The notes beneath the pieces are model-generated. The model saw only the letters and a program-made list of their open reading frames with translations. It made no database searches and was not told the origin of the DNA. DNA of 64,000 nt from VRUE01 sp963816785 (GTDB lineage Bacteria; Actinomycetota; Thermoleophilia; Solirubrobacterales; 70-9): contig CAWFLL010000002.1 in the NCBI GenBank assembly GCA_963816785.1, positions 744,001-808,000 of the forward strand, in the 5' to 3' direction. Position numbers and translations under genes: made by a program. Of the stretch, positions 63,157 to 64,000 are shown piece by piece (the first letter of the stretch is position 1; the number at the start of each line of letters is the position of its first letter).

Positions 63157-64000
63157 GTGGCCTCCCACGGCAGCGCCCGTCGAACGCCTGGGCGCCATCT
63201 GCATTGGCACCTGACTCGCCACCGGCGGAGGTTGCTTGGCGCGGGTGGTTTGGCAGCGCTGCTTGCGGTGGTGGGACCGGGTGTCCTCGCCGGCCTCTCC
63301 GACGACGACCCGGCCGGGATCACGACGTACTCGATCCTCGGAGCGAAGTACGGGTACCAGCTGCTCTGGGTCCTGGCCGTCTCCACCGCGGCCCTCATCG
63401 TCTTCCACGAGCTGGGGATGCGGCTGGGCGTCGTCACCGGGAAGGGCCTCCTGACTCTCGTACGGGAGCGCTATGGCGGCGGCTCGGCCGGGCTGGTCAT
63501 CGGCGCCCTGTTGATCGCGAATACCGGCACCCTCTGTGCCGAGTTTGCCGGCGTCGCCGCTGCGGGCGATCTGCTGCTGGGAGTCAGCCGCTACGTCAGC
63601 GTTCCCATCGCCGCGGTGGCGGTTTCGCTGCTCGTTCTGCGTGGGACGTTCCGCTACGTCGAGCACGTCCTGTTGGCGCTCAGCGCCGTATTCGTCACCT
63701 ACATCCTTTCCGGGATCCTCGCTCATCCGGACTGGGGAGAGGCAGCGAGGGGGCTCGCGGTCCCCGACATGCCGCTCACCCGTGACGCTGCCCTCGTCGC
63801 CGTGGCGACGGTGGGGACCACGCTCGCACCCTGGGGTCTGGCCTTCATCCAGTCCTACGCCGTCGACAAGCGGCTCACGGTGCGCGACCTCGAGTACGAG
63901 CGGGTCGACGTGATCGTCGGGGCGGTGATGACCGGTGTCATCGCCCTGTTCGTCGTCGTGGCCTGCGCGGCCACCCTCCACGCCGAAGGGGTTGAGGTCG
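63157..64000 (+). CDS. NRAMP-family metal ion transporter, partial (cut by right edge)
   Basis: The frame is open from upstream of 63157 to the end of the window, about 281 residues. From GTG 63157 a basic N-terminus leads to LLGAGGLAALLAVVGPGVLA and the first-helix motif GLSDDDPAGITTYS, then YQLLWVLAVSTAALIVFHEL, RERYGGGSAGLVIGALLIAN and VGTTLAPWGLAFIQSYAVDK. The fold is NRAMP (SLC11), but helix 1 has DDPAG in place of DPGN and helix 6 has LAPWG where classical members have a MPH motif, so this is the divergent subgroup. The exact start is uncertain. Confidence 0.82.
   Translation, partial: MASHGSARRTPGRHLHWHLTRHRRRLLGAGGLAALLAVVGPGVLAGLSDDDPAGITTYSILGAKYGYQLLWVLAVSTAALIVFHELGMRLGVVTGKGLLTLVRERYGGGSAGLVIGALLIANTGTLCAEFAGVAAAGDLLLGVSRYVSVPIAAVAVSLLVLRGTFRYVEHVLLALSAVFVTYILSGILAHPDWGEAARGLAVPDMPLTRDAALVAVATVGTTLAPWGLAFIQSYAVDKRLTVRDLEYERVDVIVGAVMTGVIALFVVVACAATLHAEGVEV

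Overview
The window is high-GC, densely packed bacterial chromosome. The gene order pdxS-pdxT, M29 aminopeptidase, yebC-ruvC-ruvA-ruvB, secDF, recJ, rel, together with many GTG/TTG starts and ATGA/GTGA stop-start overlaps, points to a deep-branching actinobacterium, most likely of the class Thermoleophilia (Solirubrobacterales-like). That placement is an inference from gene order and protein character; there is no rRNA gene in the window. No tRNA, CRISPR array, transposase or prophage gene was seen.

Layout. (1) 1-5.4 kb: start of a threonine synthase gene (minus strand, off the left edge) behind a textbook SAM-I riboswitch with its own terminator, then a CorA transporter, a HIT hydrolase, a phosphomannomutase/phosphoglucomutase, a metallo-beta-lactamase-fold hydrolase and a YegS-like lipid kinase. 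(2) 5.35-37.8 kb: a large Wzx/Wzy-type exopolysaccharide or capsule locus with sugar-nucleotide modification (DegT aminotransferase, WbpD/WlbB-like acetyltransferase, Gfo/Idh dehydrogenase), an initiating phosphoglycosyltransferase, eight other glycosyltransferases, two methyltransferases, two FemAB/GNAT-type transferases, an AsnB-like amidotransferase, two polysaccharide deacetylases, flippase, polymerase/ligase, two Wzz-like proteins and a large secreted beta-helix protein. A LuxR-type regulator sits inside it. (3) 37.8-39.4 kb: an ECF-type sigma factor flanked by two small proteins that are paralogues of each other. (4) 39.6-54.2 kb: a mainly minus-strand housekeeping block (rel, recJ, secDF, a zinc-ribbon/PAS protein, ruvB, ruvA, ruvC, yebC, aminopeptidase, pdxT, pdxS). 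(5) 54.4-64 kb: RpiR regulator, small membrane and secreted proteins, YjbQ, SnoaL-like proteins, a secreted alpha/beta hydrolase, thioesterase, GNAT acetyltransferase and an atypical NRAMP transporter cut by the right edge.

How the genes work together. The polysaccharide locus is coherent. WbpB/E/D-type enzymes are present in separate places in the locus and would give a 2,3-diamino sugar (possibly a uronate). The AsnB homologue could amidate a carboxyl group. Glycosyltransferases build the repeat unit on undecaprenyl phosphate; Wzx flips it, Wzy polymerises it and the Wzz pair sets chain length. The secreted deacetylase and beta-helix protein would act on the finished polymer outside the cell.

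Two structural features are the most unusual. A 72-nt repeat occurs twice (3348-3419 and 49041-49112), each time filling exactly the gap between two co-directional genes. In both copies it is a 23-codon ORF whose start overlaps the upstream stop and whose stop overlaps a downstream start codon. Separately, recJ carries a near-perfect palindrome (43590-43648) that reads through as an in-frame peptide insertion once one missing base is restored, resembling the palindromic elements that sit inside Rickettsia genes.

Sequence quality matters for reading this window. Up to about 36.5 kb nearly all genes are intact. Between about 36.6 and 61.3 kb most genes carry one or more single-base frameshifts, including essential ones (ruvA, ruvC, recJ, secDF, pdxS). 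I treat these as probable consensus errors rather than pseudogenes and give whole-gene spans.
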